Shown here in pieces: positions 33,102-42,000 of a stretch of DNA of 44,410 bases. The notes under the pieces were generated by a model, which did no database searches, had not been told where the DNA came from, and saw nothing but the letters and a program-made list of their open reading frames with translations. Location of the stretch: NCBI GenBank assembly GCA_937965895.1, contig CALCKS010000236.1, forward strand, positions 1-44,410, written 5' to 3'. The translations under genes were made by a program, and so were the position numbers. Each line of letters opens with the position of its first letter. The first letter of the stretch is position 1. This stretch comes from an uncultured Campylobacter sp. (lineage in GTDB: Bacteria; Campylobacterota; Campylobacteria; Campylobacterales; Campylobacteraceae).

Positions 33102-35063
33102 ATGCGTTCTATCACGAACAAGATCGCGCTAATGCTCATCGTCGCGCTGATCGTTTCGTTTGCCGCTATTTCGGCGGTTAGTTATTATACGGCTGAGAAT
33201 AAGGTCGTTCAGCTCGTTAGCCAAAATCAGGCTCAAATTTTAAAAGACGTCAATACTGTTGCTAATTCGTTTTTTGAAGATTATTTGGCTATGGTCAAAA
33301 AAATAGCTGTAAACATCGAGAAAATTTCAGACGACGGCGATGATATAATGCGTCATTTGGTGCTAGAAAAAGAGCTTGCAAATTCACTGGTTACTTATGT
33401 TTACTATGGACGCGAGGATGGTTATTTTTTCCAATCGGACGGCAAAAGAACAACTTTGGCCGATAACTATGATCCGCGAACTAGGGGTTGGTACGGAGCG
33501 GCTAAAAATGAAAATAAAGCTATTTATATGCAGCCTCGCTTAACTTCGACTAACGATTTGGTCGTAACTTTCGTAGCGCCTGCGGTAAAAAACGGTAAAT
33601 TTGTCGGTATAGTAGGTATAGATATCGATATAAAAACTCTAAGCAAAAAAATCCTCGATATGGGCAAGACCGAATACGGATATGTTTATCTAATGAATCA
33701 AGACGGCGTCATGCTAATGCACTCAAATCCTGAGAACGTCGGCAAATCAGTCGACTCTACTACATATCTCTCCAAGCAATATGCAGAAAAGAAATTTGAT
33801 AAAAACGGACTTATTCCTTATACTAACTATAAGGGCGAGAACGTAACGGCTAAACTTTTGCCTATCAACGATAAAGGCTGGTTGGCGGTCGCAGCTATCG
33901 GAGCGGATACTTTTTCTAGCAATACCCTTCCTCTACTTAAGGCTCAGCTTGCGCTAGCGGCGTTATTTATAGTCGCTCTTTCGATTTTTGTTTATGTATT
34001 GCTTAAAAAATCTCTAAGCCCAATAAAAACTATCCAAGAAAAGCTTGAGGATACGTTTAAATTCGTTACACATGAGGTATCTAAGGCTCCTGAAAAGTTA
34101 GCCGTAAATACGCAGGATGAATTCGGCGTTATGAGTAGGGCTATCAACGAAAATATAGATAAAGTAGTCTACGGCATCAAAAAAGATAGCGCTCTGATCG
34201 AGGAGATGAACGGCATCGCAAATCTCATGATAAAAGGCCATATGGGCGCAACTATAAAGGCGGATCCTAATAACCCGGCTCTAGTGCAACTAAAAGATTT
34301 GCTAAATAAATTCTTTAGCTCAATATCGTCAAATTTAAAAGACATCGCACGCGTGCTAAACTCATATAACAAAAATGATTACACCGCTAAAATCGAGCTC
34401 AAAGATGAGCTAGAAAGCGATCTAAAAGATATGATCATGGGTATAGAGAGCGCCGGTGTAGCTGTTAGCAATATGCTAAAAGAAAATCTAAACGAGGCCG
34501 AAAGCCTAGAAGCAAAAGCTAAAATCCTAGCCGAATCTATGAAAAATCTAACCGACGGCGCGCACAAGCAAGCCGACTCCATCCAAGAAAGCGCTGCTGC
34601 AATCGAGCAGATGAGTAGCTCGATGAACGCCATCAGCCAAAAAGCGCAAGACGTAACGCGCCAAAGCGAGGAGATTAAAAACATCATCGTCATCATCCGC
34701 GACATAGCCGATCAAACAAACCTACTAGCTCTTAACGCTGCTATCGAAGCAGCGCGCGCTGGAGAGCACGGACGAGGCTTTGCCGTAGTTGCAGATGAGG
34801 TTAGAAAACTAGCCGAGCGAACGCAAAAATCTCTAAGCGAAATCGAAGCTAATGCGAACGTACTAGCTCAAAGCATCAACGAGATGAGTGAAAGCATCAA
34901 GGAGCAAAGCGACGGCATAAATATGATAAATCAGTCAGTCACGCAAATCGACTCCATCACTCACCAAAATATCTCGATCGTAAATACCACAAACGAGGTT
35001 ACGGCGGAGATAGACGATATGGCTAAAAATATCGTCGCGGATGTTAGAAAAAATAAATTTTAA
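33102..35063 (+). CDS. Methyl-accepting chemotaxis protein with a dCache sensor domain
   Basis: 653 residues. TM1 at about 8-30, a periplasmic double-Cache domain (33-275), TM2 at about 281-301, a linker of roughly 150 residues, then the cytoplasmic signalling hairpin with the highly conserved tip IADQTNLLALNAAIEAARAG. The ligand-binding region has Y123-x4-R-x-W130-Y131, matching part of the amino-acid-binding dCache pattern, but the following expected tyrosine position looks like R145, so the ligand is uncertain. No C-terminal CheR-tethering pentapeptide. GGAGAG precedes the ATG; its transcript ends at 35074-35112. Confidence 0.92.
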   Translation: MRSITNKIALMLIVALIVSFAAISAVSYYTAENKVVQLVSQNQAQILKDVNTVANSFFEDYLAMVKKIAVNIEKISDDGDDIMRHLVLEKELANSLVTYVYYGREDGYFFQSDGKRTTLADNYDPRTRGWYGAAKNENKAIYMQPRLTSTNDLVVTFVAPAVKNGKFVGIVGIDIDIKTLSKKILDMGKTEYGYVYLMNQDGVMLMHSNPENVGKSVDSTTYLSKQYAEKKFDKNGLIPYTNYKGENVTAKLLPINDKGWLAVAAIGADTFSSNTLPLLKAQLALAALFIVALSIFVYVLLKKSLSPIKTIQEKLEDTFKFVTHEVSKAPEKLAVNTQDEFGVMSRAINENIDKVVYGIKKDSALIEEMNGIANLMIKGHMGATIKADPNNPALVQLKDLLNKFFSSISSNLKDIARVLNSYNKNDYTAKIELKDELESDLKDMIMGIESAGVAVSNMLKENLNEAESLEAKAKILAESMKNLTDGAHKQADSIQESAAAIEQMSSSMNAISQKAQDVTRQSEEIKNIIVIIRDIADQTNLLALNAAIEAARAGEHGRGFAVVADEVRKLAERTQKSLSEIEANANVLAQSINEMSESIKEQSDGINMINQSVTQIDSITHQNISIVNTTNEVTAEIDDMAKNIVADVRKNKF

Positions 35064-35073
35064 ATCAAACTTT

Positions 35074-35112
35074 AAAAGCGAATGTCAAAAATCAGGCATT
35101 CGCTTTTTCTTT
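35074..35112 (+). terminator. Rho-independent terminator of the chemoreceptor gene
   Basis: AAAAGCGAATG (35074-35084) and CATTCGCTTTT (35097-35107) form a perfect 11-pair stem followed by TCTTT, 10 bases after the stop. The clearest classical terminator of the window; it isolates the restriction cassette. Confidence 0.85.
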
Positions 35113-35204
35113 ATATCTGCTTTTTATTCTATTTTATAAAATTGGATTTCAAATAAATTTTACATTTTTCCTAAAACAAAAATTTAATACTACAATAATC
35201 TCCG

Positions 35205-35210
35205 TATAAT
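35205..35210 (+). promoter_or_regulatory. Putative -10 box of the restriction-modification cassette
   Basis: TATAAT 54 bases before the hsdM ATG, in an AT-rich stretch; TAGGAG serves as ribosome site. Confidence 0.5.
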
Positions 35211-35264
35211 TATAAAATTATCATTTTATCGTTAAAATATGCGCTAAAAATTTAGGAGCAAAAA

Positions 35265-36821
35265 ATGAGCGAAGAGACACAACGCAAGGCTTTGCAAAAT
35301 CAAATTTGGAGTATTGCAAATGAAGTAAGAGGTGCTGTTGACGGCTGGGACTTTAAGCAATACGTCCTAGGTACGTTGTTTTATAGGTTTATTAGCGAAA
35401 ATTTTACGGATTATATAGAGGGCGACGATGATGATTTTGACTACGCAAGCTTGCCCGACGATTCGCCGGCCCTTGAAGCGATCAAGCATGATACTATTGT
35501 TACGAAGGGATATTTTATATACCCTAGTCAGTTATTTAAAAACGTCGTAAAAAATGCCGACAATAACGCAAATTTAAATACCAATTTAGATCAAATTTTT
35601 AAAAGCATCGAAGGTTCGGCGGCCGGATATGAGTCGGAGCAGAACATAAAGGGACTTTTTGCCGATTTTGATACTACTAGCAGCCGTTTAGGAAACAGCG
35701 TTTCTGAGAAAAATAGGCGGCTCGCGGCAGTTTTAAAAGGCGTAGCTGAGTTAAATTTTGGAGATTTTAAGGACAACCACATTGATCTTTTCGGCGATGC
35801 GTACGAGTTTTTGATCTCAAACTATGCCGCAAACGCGGGAAAATCCGGCGGCGAGTTTTTCACTCCGCAAAACATCTCAAAGCTCATTGCCGCACTTGCC
35901 ATGCACGGACAAGAATGCGTAAATAAAATTTATGATCCAGCGTGCGGATCGGGTTCGCTGCTTTTGCAGGCTAAAAAGCGTTTCGACAAACATGAGGTCG
36001 AGGATGGATTTTTTGGCCAGGAGATAAATCACACGACATACAACCTAGCGCGTATGAATATGTTTTTACACAATATTAACTACTCTAAATTTCACATAGA
36101 GCTCGGCGATACGCTACTAGATCCAAAGCTTCAAGACGACAGACCTTTTGATGCTATCGTTTCAAATCCTCCTTACTCCATTAACTGGATCGGTAGCGAC
36201 GATCCGACGCTCATAAACGATCCTAGATTTGCTCCTGCGGGCGCGCTGGCTCCAAAAAGCAAGGCGGATTTTGCCTTTATCTTGCACGCACTCAGCTACC
36301 TTTCGGCAAAAGGTCGCGCGGCGATAGTTAGTTTTCCGGGTATTTTTTATAGAGGCGGCGCTGAAAAAAAGATCCGCGAATATCTCGTAAAAGAAAATTT
36401 CGTCGAGACCGTCATCGCGCTCGCGCCAAATCTTTTTTACGGCACGTCGATAGCTGTTAATATCCTTGTTCTTTCAAAGCATAAAACCCAGACTAAAACG
36501 CAGTTTATCGATGCTAGCGAGTTTTTTGAAAAAAAGACGAACAACAACGTCCTAACTGACGAGCATATCTTAAAAATAATAGATCTGTTTGATAAAAAAG
36601 AGGATGTAGCTCACGTCTGCGCGCTCGTAGATAACGAAAAAATAGCCAACAACGACTATAATCTAGCCGTAAGCTCTTATGTCGAGGCAAAAGATACGCG
36701 CGAGATTATCGACATAAACGAGTTAAATTTACAGATAAAGCAGACCGTGGCTAAAATCTCAAATTTACGCGAGCAAATCGACGAAATCGTTGCGCAAATA
36801 AATTTGGACGGTGAAATATGA
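35265..36821 (+). CDS. hsdM: Type I restriction-modification system, N6-adenine methyltransferase subunit
   Basis: 518 residues, the usual HsdM size. An N-terminal helical domain (about 8-165) is followed by the SAM motif D224-P-A-C-G-S-G and the catalytic N301-P-P-Y motif of gamma-class N6-adenine methylases, with EFFTPQNISKLI before motif I as in HsdM. The C-terminal helices (about 490-515) would pack on HsdS. Two HsdM plus one HsdS form the modification enzyme; adding HsdR gives restriction. Its stop overlaps the RhuM-like start in ATGA. Confidence 0.96.
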   Translation: MSEETQRKALQNQIWSIANEVRGAVDGWDFKQYVLGTLFYRFISENFTDYIEGDDDDFDYASLPDDSPALEAIKHDTIVTKGYFIYPSQLFKNVVKNADNNANLNTNLDQIFKSIEGSAAGYESEQNIKGLFADFDTTSSRLGNSVSEKNRRLAAVLKGVAELNFGDFKDNHIDLFGDAYEFLISNYAANAGKSGGEFFTPQNISKLIAALAMHGQECVNKIYDPACGSGSLLLQAKKRFDKHEVEDGFFGQEINHTTYNLARMNMFLHNINYSKFHIELGDTLLDPKLQDDRPFDAIVSNPPYSINWIGSDDPTLINDPRFAPAGALAPKSKADFAFILHALSYLSAKGRAAIVSFPGIFYRGGAEKKIREYLVKENFVETVIALAPNLFYGTSIAVNILVLSKHKTQTKTQFIDASEFFEKKTNNNVLTDEHILKIIDLFDKKEDVAHVCALVDNEKIANNDYNLAVSSYVEAKDTREIIDINELNLQIKQTVAKISNLREQIDEIVAQINLDGEI

Positions 36822-37810
36822 AAGCTATTATTTACACGGCTAGCGACGGCAAGTCAAAATTTTCTTTGCAGAAATTTGATGAACAGCTTTGGCTAACGCA
36901 ATTTGAAATCGCAGAACTCTACCAGACGACCAAACAAAATATTAGTAAGCATATAAAGGCTATTTTTTTAGAAAATGAGTTAGATGAAAAAGCAACTGTC
37001 AACTTTCGGTTGACAGTTCAAAATGAAGGCGGGCGCAATATAAAGCGTAAAATGGCTTATTATCCTTTGCCTTTGATTATAGCCGTAGGTTACCGCGTTC
37101 GTTCATCTCGCGGTACGCAGTTTCGTCAGTGGGCGACTCAGTGCTTAGGAGAATATATAAAAAAAGGTTTTGTGCTTGACGACGAACGCTTAAAAGGCAC
37201 GGGCGGCGGCGATTATTTCAAAGAGTTACTTGAGCGCATTCGCGATATCCGTAGTAGCGAAAAAGCGATATATCGCCAAGTACTCGACCTTTACGCCACT
37301 AGCTACGACTATGATCCAAAAAGCGACGAGAGTATTAAATTTTTTAAAATAGTTCAAAACAAGCTTCATTACGCCGTTAGCGAGCAAACCGCCTCCGAGA
37401 TTATTTTTAGCAGAGTAAACGGCGATAAAGAATTTATGGGGCTTACGAATTTTAAAGGCCAAACGCCGACGCTAAACGAGGCTAAAACGGCGAAAAACTA
37501 TCTAAGCGAGGATGAGCTTTTTAGATTAAACCGCTTGGTTTCGGCGTTTTTTGACTTGGCTGAGATGAAGGCGCACGATCGCGAGCCGATGTATATGAGA
37601 GACTGGATAAGCGAGCTGGATAAATTTAGCCTAGCTTACGGTAAAGGCGTTTTGCAAAATGCCGGCTCGGTAAGCCATAGCGAGGCTATGAAAAAAGTCG
37701 GAGCCGAATACGCAAAATACCTACAAAACAACCTAACGCCTGTCGAGAAAGAATATATAAACGCCGTAAAAAGTATAAATTTAAAGCTAAAAAACAAAGG
37801 CAAGAAATGA
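36818..37810 (+). CDS. RhuM-family protein inside the type I cassette
   Basis: 330 residues. The N-terminal part shows FDEQLWLTQFEIAELYQTTKQNISKHIKAIF, then YYPLPLIIAVGYRVRSSRGTQFRQWATQ, then GFVLDDERLKG, all standard of the RhuM (virulence RhuM / DNA-binding Bro-like KilA-N related) family. The C-terminal part (about 150-320) is helical and contains SEQTASEIIFSRVNGDKEFMGLTNFKG, also found in these proteins. Function is not established; such genes recur in type I loci. It overlaps both hsdM and hsdS by 4 bases, so all three should be made together. A perfect inverted repeat at 36994-37018 lies in its coding sequence. Confidence 0.85.
   Translation: MKAIIYTASDGKSKFSLQKFDEQLWLTQFEIAELYQTTKQNISKHIKAIFLENELDEKATVNFRLTVQNEGGRNIKRKMAYYPLPLIIAVGYRVRSSRGTQFRQWATQCLGEYIKKGFVLDDERLKGTGGGDYFKELLERIRDIRSSEKAIYRQVLDLYATSYDYDPKSDESIKFFKIVQNKLHYAVSEQTASEIIFSRVNGDKEFMGLTNFKGQTPTLNEAKTAKNYLSEDELFRLNRLVSAFFDLAEMKAHDREPMYMRDWISELDKFSLAYGKGVLQNAGSVSHSEAMKKVGAEYAKYLQNNLTPVEKEYINAVKSINLKLKNKGKK
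36994..37018 (+). repeat. Perfect inverted repeat inside the RhuM-like gene
   Basis: AACTGTCAAC (36994-37003) and GTTGACAGTT (37009-37018) with a 5-base loop TTTCG, encoding part of ATVNFRLTVQNEG. Could form a strong mRNA hairpin. Confidence 0.7.
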
Positions 37811-39039
37811 GTAAAATTTTTGATTTGATAAAAAAGCTTTGTCCGGATGGGGTGGAATTTAGGGAGATAGAAGAAATTTTTATTATGAAAAACGGCTATA
37901 CTCCCTCAAAGGCAAATAAAGATTTTTGGGAAAATGGAACGATACCTTGGTTTCGCATGGAGGATATTCGCGAAAACGGTAGAATTTTATCTGACTCTAT
38001 ACGGAAAATAACACCGCAAGCCGTTAAATGTGGTAAATTAATCCCTAAAAACTCAATTATCGTCGCGACTACCGCGACGATCGGCGAGCATGCGCTCGCA
38101 ATTGCTGATTCATTTTTAATGAATCAGCAATTCACGTCTTTTACAATACGTGAATTGCTAAAAGACAAACTTGATGTCAAGTTTGTCTTTTATTATTTCT
38201 TTAAAATTTGCGAATGGTGCAAACAAAATACAAATTCTAGCTCTTTTCCATCAGTAGATATGCCTAGGCTTAAAAAGGTAAAATTTCCCGTACCTCCTCT
38301 AGAAGTACAGCGTGAAATAGTCCGTATTTTGGACTGTTTCACGCTGCTTACAGCAGAGCTTACAGCAGAGCTTACAGCAGAGCTTACAGCTAGAAAAAAG
38401 CAATATGAATTTTATCGCGACCGCCTCTTAAGCTTTGACGAGCTCAATAAAAATGGGGGGGGGTGTGAGCTAAAAATGCTTGGGGAAGTTGGCGAGATTC
38501 GTATGTGCAAAAGGATTTTAAAAGAACAAACTTCTGCAAGTGGAGAAATACCATTTTATAAAATAGGAACATTTGGTAAAGAACCAGATGCTTATATCCC
38601 TAAAAGACTCTTTGATGAGTATAAAGCGAGATATAGTTATCCAAAAATTGGGGAGATATTGATTTCTGCAAGTGGAACTATTGGACGAACCGTAGTATTT
38701 AACGGTGAAGATGCTTATTTTCAGGATAGTAATATAGTATGGGTTGAAAATAACGAAAGTCAGGTTTTAAATAAATACTTATTTTATTTCTATCAAATAG
38801 CAGATTGGAATATCGCGGAAGGCGGAACAATTAAGCGTTTATACAACGATAACTTGAAAAAGTTAAAAATCCCCGTCCCTTCACTTTCGACCCAGCGCAA
38901 AATCGTCAATATACTCGATAAATTCGACACGCTCGTAAACTCCATAAGCGACGGTTTGCCGCACGAGATAGAGCTAAGACGCAAACAGTATGAGTATTAC
39001 AGGGAGCTGCTCTTAAATTTTAAAGAAAAATCAGCCTAA
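37807..39039 (+). CDS. hsdS: Type I restriction-modification specificity subunit, phase-variable design
   Basis: 410 residues, full length: TRD1 (about 12-160), a central conserved helix region (161-212), TRD2 (about 225-360) and the C-terminal conserved helices (361-405). SIIVATTATIGEHAL and FPVPPLEVQREIVRILD in the first half, and ILISASGTIG with IPVPSLSTQRKIVNILDKF in the second, are HsdS signatures. The central helix holds three TAEL units (182-193) plus a partial fourth. Codons 217-219 are a G9 tract; one G fewer or more gives a stop within four codons. As sequenced the frame is ON. TRD2 is AT-rich (79 of 240 bases are G or C in 38521-38760). Confidence 0.95.
   Translation: MSKIFDLIKKLCPDGVEFREIEEIFIMKNGYTPSKANKDFWENGTIPWFRMEDIRENGRILSDSIRKITPQAVKCGKLIPKNSIIVATTATIGEHALAIADSFLMNQQFTSFTIRELLKDKLDVKFVFYYFFKICEWCKQNTNSSSFPSVDMPRLKKVKFPVPPLEVQREIVRILDCFTLLTAELTAELTAELTARKKQYEFYRDRLLSFDELNKNGGGCELKMLGEVGEIRMCKRILKEQTSASGEIPFYKIGTFGKEPDAYIPKRLFDEYKARYSYPKIGEILISASGTIGRTVVFNGEDAYFQDSNIVWVENNESQVLNKYLFYFYQIADWNIAEGGTIKRLYNDNLKKLKIPVPSLSTQRKIVNILDKFDTLVNSISDGLPHEIELRRKQYEYYRELLLNFKEKSA
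38059..38192 (+). repeat. Chain of five inverted repeats within TRD1 of hsdS
   Basis: Perfect arms: 38059-38067/38073-38081 (9 pairs), 38084-38089/38094-38099 (6), 38100-38114/38118-38132 (15, loop TTT), 38126-38137/38148-38159 (12), 38159-38174/38177-38192 (16, loop TG). The third and fourth share a strand, as do the fourth and fifth at one base. All are within coding sequence for ATTATIGEHALAIADSFLMN and the following residues. Confidence 0.9.
38308..38346 (+). repeat. Inverted repeat abutting the TAEL array
   Basis: Arms 38308-38323 and 38331-38346 give 16 pairs with a single T:G wobble (38318 with 38336) and a 7-base loop. The right arm ends one base before the first 12-base repeat unit. 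Confidence 0.85.
38347..38390 (+). repeat. Tandem 12-base repeat encoding TAEL in hsdS
   Basis: Unit cttacagcagag at 38347-38358, 38359-38370 and 38371-38382, identical in all three, then 8 bases of a fourth. Units are a multiple of three, so copy-number changes keep the frame and change the helix length between the recognition domains, as known for the TAEL repeats of EcoR124I and EcoR124II. Confidence 0.92.
38455..38463 (+). repeat. G9 homopolymer tract in hsdS
   Basis: Nine consecutive G encode Gly-Gly-Gly (217-219). Poly-G tracts are the standard slipped-strand contingency loci of Campylobacter. With 8 G the frame reads Gly-Val-Ser then TAA at 38471-38473 (current numbering); with 10 G it reads Val then TGA at 38466-38468. 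An in-frame ATG lies at 38476. Confidence 0.92.
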
Positions 39040-39051
39040 AAAGGAAACAAA

Positions 39052-42000
39052 ATGACCGAAATCAAGCCGATAGCCGAGAGTAAAAATTTTATAGTCTTGG
39101 ATGTTTATGAAAAGATAATCCAGCCCTCAACCTATCAAAGCGAAGCGGATATGGAGCGCGAGCTGATAAACGATCTAGTCGCACAAGGCTATGAGTATAG
39201 AAAAGACATAAACTCTCCTGTAAAGCTGTTAGAAAATTTAAAACAGCGACTGGAAAGCCTAAACGAGGTTAAATTTGCGCCTTCTGAGTGGACTAAGCTG
39301 CTTGGCGAGTATCTTGACGCACCAAATGACGGAGTGAATGAAAAGACTCGTAAAATCCAAGATAATCACATTTATGATTTTGTTTTTGATGATGGGCATA
39401 TACAAAATATATATTTACTGGACAAGAAAAATATCGCACGAAATAGCGTGCAAGTCGTTAATCAATTCGAGCAAGCGGGCTCATTTGTCAACAGATACGA
39501 CGTTACGATTTTGATTAATGGCTTGCCGCTCGTGCAAATCGAACTAAAAAAGCGTGGCGTGGCGATAAGAGAAGCGTTCAATCAAATCCATCGCTATGCC
39601 AAAGAGAGCTTTAACGCGTCAAATTCGCTATTTAAATATCTTCAAATTTTTGTTATCTCAAACGGTACGGATACGCGCTACTTTGCAAATACTACAAAGC
39701 GCGATAAAACTAGTTTCGATTTTACTATCAACTGGGCGGATTCTAAAAATTTGCCAATTAAGGATATAAAGGACTTTACTGCGACTTTTCTAGCAAAAAA
39801 TACGCTTTTAAACATACTGACAAAATACTGCGTATTTGACGCGAGCGATACCTTGTTAATCATGCGCCCATATCAGATCGCAGCGACTGAACGTATATTG
39901 TGGAAGATAAATAGCTCGCATCTTGGCAAATGCTATGCAAAGCCGGAGGGCGGTGGCTATATCTGGCATACGACGGGATCGGGCAAAACGCTAACTAGCT
40001 TTAAGGCGGCAAGGCTCGCTACTCAGCTTGATTTTATAGATAAGGTCTTTTTCGTAGTAGATCGCAAGGATCTAGACTATCAGACGATGAAGGAGTATCA
40101 AAAATTTTCAAAAGATAGCGTAAACGGCTCTGTAAGTTGCGCCGAACTAAAACGAAACACGGAAAAAGAGGACGGTAAAATAATCGTAACGACCATACAA
40201 AAGCTAAATAATCTGATGAAAAGCGAAAGCGAGCTGGCGGTATATCAAAAGGAGGTTGTTTTTATATTTGACGAGTGTCATCGCTCGCAGTTTGGTGAGG
40301 CGCAGAAAAATTTAAAGAAAAAATTTAAGCGATTTTTCCAGTTCGGTTTTACTGGTACGCCGATATTTCCGCAAAATGCACTAGGAGTGGAGACGACGCA
40401 AAGCGTATTTGGAAGCGAGCTTCACTCGTATATCTTAACCGATGCCGTGCGAGACGAAAAAGTGCTTAAATTTAAGGTTGATTATAACGACGTAAGGCCT
40501 AAATTTAGAGAATTTGAGACCGAAAAAGATGAGCTAAAACTAAGCGCTGCGGAGAGTAAAGAAGCATTTTTGCACCCTGATCGTATAAAAGAGATCTCGC
40601 AGTATATCCTGGATCGTTTTAGGCAAAAAACGCACCGACTAAACGCAAGCGGTAAAGGCTTTAACGCTATGTTTGCGGTAAGTTCTATCGAGGCCGCAAA
40701 GCTTTATTACGAGGCGTTTAAAAATTTACAAAAAGATAAAGAGCGACCGCTAAAAGTGGCGACGATTTTTTCATTTTCGCAAAACGAGGAGCAGGGTGTT
40801 ATAGGTGAGATAGCAGACGAAAATTTTGAGCCAGAGACGATGGATATGAGCTCAAAAGAATTTCTAAATGTGGCGATAAAAGATTATAACGCCTATTTTA
40901 GGACGAATTTTAGCATCGAGGGTAGGTCGTTTCAGGATTATTATCGCGACTTGAGCGAACGCATGAAAAAGCAGGAGATCGACCTACTTGTAGTCGTGGG
41001 CATGTTTTTAACAGGGTTTGACGCACCTACGCTAAACACGCTATTTGTAGATAAAAATTTACGTTATCACGGGCTTATTCAGGCTTTTTCACGTACAAAT
41101 AGAATCCTAGACGCCACTAAGACCTTTGGCAATATCGTGACTTTTAGAGACTTGCAGCAAGCTACGATCGATGCCATCACGCTTTTCGGTAAAAACAGTA
41201 CCAAAAACGTAATTTTGGAAAAAAGCTATAAGGAATATATGCAGGGCTTTACCGATGCTGCTACCGGCGAGGCCAGACGAGGATTCCTAGAAGTTGCGAG
41301 CGAGCTTGAGACACATTTCTCAGATCCTAGCGCAATAGAAACGCAAAAGGATAAAAAGGATTTTGTTAAGCTTTTTGGCGAGTATCTTCGCGTAGAAAAT
41401 GCTCTGCAAAACTATGATGAATTTGCAGCATTACAGGCTTTACAGGAGATAAATTTAGATGACGAGAATGCAGTGCGTGAATTTAAAGAAAAATTTTATC
41501 TAAGTGAAGAGGACTTGCAGGCAATGCAAGGTATAAAAGTGCCTAGCGTGAGAGCACTTCAAGACTACCGCTCTACCTACAACGACATAAGAGACTGGCT
41601 AAGAAAAGAAAAAGCTGGCGAACGCAAAGAGGCGCAAAAGATAGACTGGGACGACGTGATTTTTGAGATTGACCTACTCAAGTCGCATGAGATAAATTTA
41701 GACTACATCCTAGGATTGATATTTGAGCATAACAAAAAGATCAAAGATAAAGTTGCACTCGCTGAGGAGATCCGCCGAATCATACGCGCTAGCCTAGAAA
41801 ATCGCTCAAAAGAGGGGCTTATAGTAGATTTTATAAACGGAACCGATTTGGATGCGCTAAAAGATAGGGCCGGCGTAGTTGAGGCGTTTTTTAAATTTGC
41901 AAAAGGCGAGATGAGCCGCGAAGCAAAAGAGTTGATCGAATCGTTAAATTTAAATGAAAATGCTGCAAAAAGGTATATTAGCGCGTCGTTAAAACGCGGA

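Noticed and set aside
38059..38192. Invertible DNA segment bounded by the hsdS inverted repeats
   Set aside because: Loops are only 2-10 bases, so nothing useful would be inverted; no recombinase gene or second hsdS copy is nearby.
37807..39039. hsdS as a pseudogene because of the homopolymer
   Set aside because: The frame is open through both domains with G9, and all conserved segments are present.
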